Shown here: positions 23,466-24,379 of the stretch, one piece after another
Numbering within the stretch: position 1 is the stretch's first letter
Layout: the number at the start of each line of letters is the position of its first letter
Assembly (NCBI GenBank): GCA_002336845.1
Contig: DDEX01000110.1
Location: 1 to 24,379 of the forward strand
Direction: 5' to 3'
Length of the DNA stretch: 24,379 nucleotides
From: Rhodobacteraceae bacterium UBA1943
Lineage (GTDB): Bacteria > Pseudomonadota > Alphaproteobacteria > Rhodobacterales > Rhodobacteraceae
The notes under the pieces: generated by a model
What the model was told of the DNA's origin: nothing
Databases searched by the model: none
Seen by the model: the letters and a program-made list of their open reading frames with translations, nothing else
Position numbers and translations under genes: made by a program

Positions 23466-24379
23466 TCATTTTTGCAGATCGGTCCAGATTGCGGTCATGT
23501 ATTCCATCGACTTGCCCGAGCAGGTCGGCAGGAAATGACCGGCAGCCTTGAATTCTTCGGGAATGTTCACTTCGGGCGCGGTCTGCATGTCGGCGGGCAT
23601 GAATTCGGTCGAGCCGGAGATGCCGTTGGGATAGCGCGCGAAGGCCGAGATCAGGGCCGCATTCTCGGGCAGCATGATGAAATCAAGGAACTTGTAGGCC
23701 TCATCGACGTTTTTCGCATCGCTGAGTAGCGCGACCGAATCCATCCACAGCGGATAGCCCTCACGCGGGTAGCCGTAAACCACGGCGGGGTTGATCAGCC
23801 GCGAGCGGAAGGTTTCGCCCGACCAGTTGACGCTTGCCGCCCAATCGCCATTGGCCATGCGGTCGGTGGTGCCATAATCCATCGAGGCCCAGAACGGTTT
23901 GGCCGCCATCAGCGCGTCGCGCGCCTTTTTCAGCACCGCGACATCCTCGCTGCACGGCTTGCCGCCTGCCCACATCACGGCCAGATTGACGATTTCGTTC
24001 ATCTCGGGGACGACGTTGATCTTGCCCTTCAGTTCATCCGGCGGGTTGAGGAACACGTTCGAGGTGTTCACATCGCCTTTGTAAACCTTGGTGTCCACCG
24101 AAATCCCGGTGGTGCCCCATTGCCAGGGAATGGTGTATTCGCGGCCCTTGTCCCAATCGACATCCATCCATTCCGGCGCGATGTTGCCATGGTGGGGCAG
24201 GCGGGTCAGATCCAGTTTCTGGATCAGCCCCTGTTCGACATAGATCGAGACAAAATGGGCCGAGGGCACCACAAGGTCATAACCCGATCCGCCCGCCGAA
24301 ACCTTGGCCAACGCCGTGTCATTGCTGTCGTAATCGGTCACCGTCACATGGATGCCGGTTTCCTTTTCGAACTTCTCCA
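23466..24379 (-). CDS. Second polyamine-type periplasmic binding protein, 5' end outside window
   Basis: The frame is open to the right edge and gives about 303 residues; the signal peptide and first ~40 residues are missing. The sequence follows its neighbour closely (EKFEKETGI then VTVTDYDSNDTALAKVSAGG, IPWQWGTTGISVDTK, EGYPLWMDSVALLSDAKN), with the same two cysteine positions (GGKPCSED, LPTCSGK). Differences sit partly near the ligand cleft (SAHFVSIYVEQ versus SANYVPIWVEK; SGETFRSR versus NGSTMRAR), which suggests a different ligand preference. By the neighbour's length the true start should be a short distance beyond the edge. Transcription runs from here into the paralogue. Confidence 0.88.
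   Translation of the reverse strand, partial: EKFEKETGIHVTVTDYDSNDTALAKVSAGGSGYDLVVPSAHFVSIYVEQGLIQKLDLTRLPHHGNIAPEWMDVDWDKGREYTIPWQWGTTGISVDTKVYKGDVNTSNVFLNPPDELKGKINVVPEMNEIVNLAVMWAGGKPCSEDVAVLKKARDALMAAKPFWASMDYGTTDRMANGDWAASVNWSGETFRSRLINPAVVYGYPREGYPLWMDSVALLSDAKNVDEAYKFLDFIMLPENAALISAFARYPNGISGSTEFMPADMQTAPEVNIPEEFKAAGHFLPTCSGKSMEYMTAIWTDLQK

Noticed and set aside
1..24379. tRNA, rRNA, CRISPR, insertion sequence or prophage signs
   Set aside because: I saw no cloverleaf-like gene, regularly spaced repeats, transposase or integrase motifs, or terminal inverted repeats. The dispersed element has no coding capacity.

Overview
This is high-GC chromosomal DNA from an alphaproteobacterium, most likely a member of the Rhodobacterales (Rhodobacter/Paracoccus-like). 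The basis is the strongly GC-biased third codon positions, a 107-residue [2Fe-2S] ferredoxin very close to Rhodobacter capsulatus FdVI, the tight hflK-hflC-DUF2065 cluster followed by a Do-type protease, and a recurrent intergenic element (AGTATTT core plus GC-rich hairpin) of a kind I associate with this order. The genes are mostly housekeeping and conserved accessory functions. I see no phage, transposon, CRISPR array, tRNA or rRNA gene, and no clear defence or secretion island.

Layout. Positions 1-2085 (minus) hold the 5' 695 codons of a very acidic, low-complexity protein of unknown function that runs off the left edge. Divergent to it is thiamine pyrophosphokinase (thiN, plus), whose end overlaps a convergent EamA-type permease (minus). 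A 431-bp spacer with two copies of the repeat follows. Next is a minus-strand group: mntH (Nramp Mn transporter) with a well-defined promoter and dyad operator, a glutathione S-transferase-like protein, and L-serine dehydratase (sdaA) 7 bp behind it. From 7796 the plus strand carries rpiA, glutathione reductase, hflK, hflC, a DUF2065 protein, a small secreted hypothetical protein and a DegP/HtrA protease that ends at a strong hairpin terminator.

From 14605 two minus genes overlap by 4 bp (a peptidoglycan-binding-domain lipoprotein, then an HD-domain phosphohydrolase). The divergent plus strand carries the ferredoxin and a lipase-like alpha/beta hydrolase of unrecognised family. Then come a minus-strand Nudix hydrolase and DUF1178 pair and a plus-strand histone-deacetylase-like amidohydrolase. 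The right end is a minus-strand series read from the right edge: a truncated polyamine-type periplasmic binding protein, its close tandem paralogue, an amidase whose start codon lies inside a copy of the repeat, and the Kdo transferase waaA.

How genes fit together. HflK/HflC (regulators of the FtsH protease) and DegP form an envelope quality-control block. Glutathione reductase, the GST-like protein and the Mn transporter relate to redox and metal homeostasis but are in separate transcription units. The two binding proteins imply an ABC uptake system whose other subunits are not in the window. The items most worth follow-up are the uncharacterised hydrolase at 16365-17423, the mntH operator/promoter (which moves the mntH start codon), the four-copy repeat with one copy used as a translation start, and the internal peptide repeat in the acidic protein. 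I do not see a convincing new multi-gene system.
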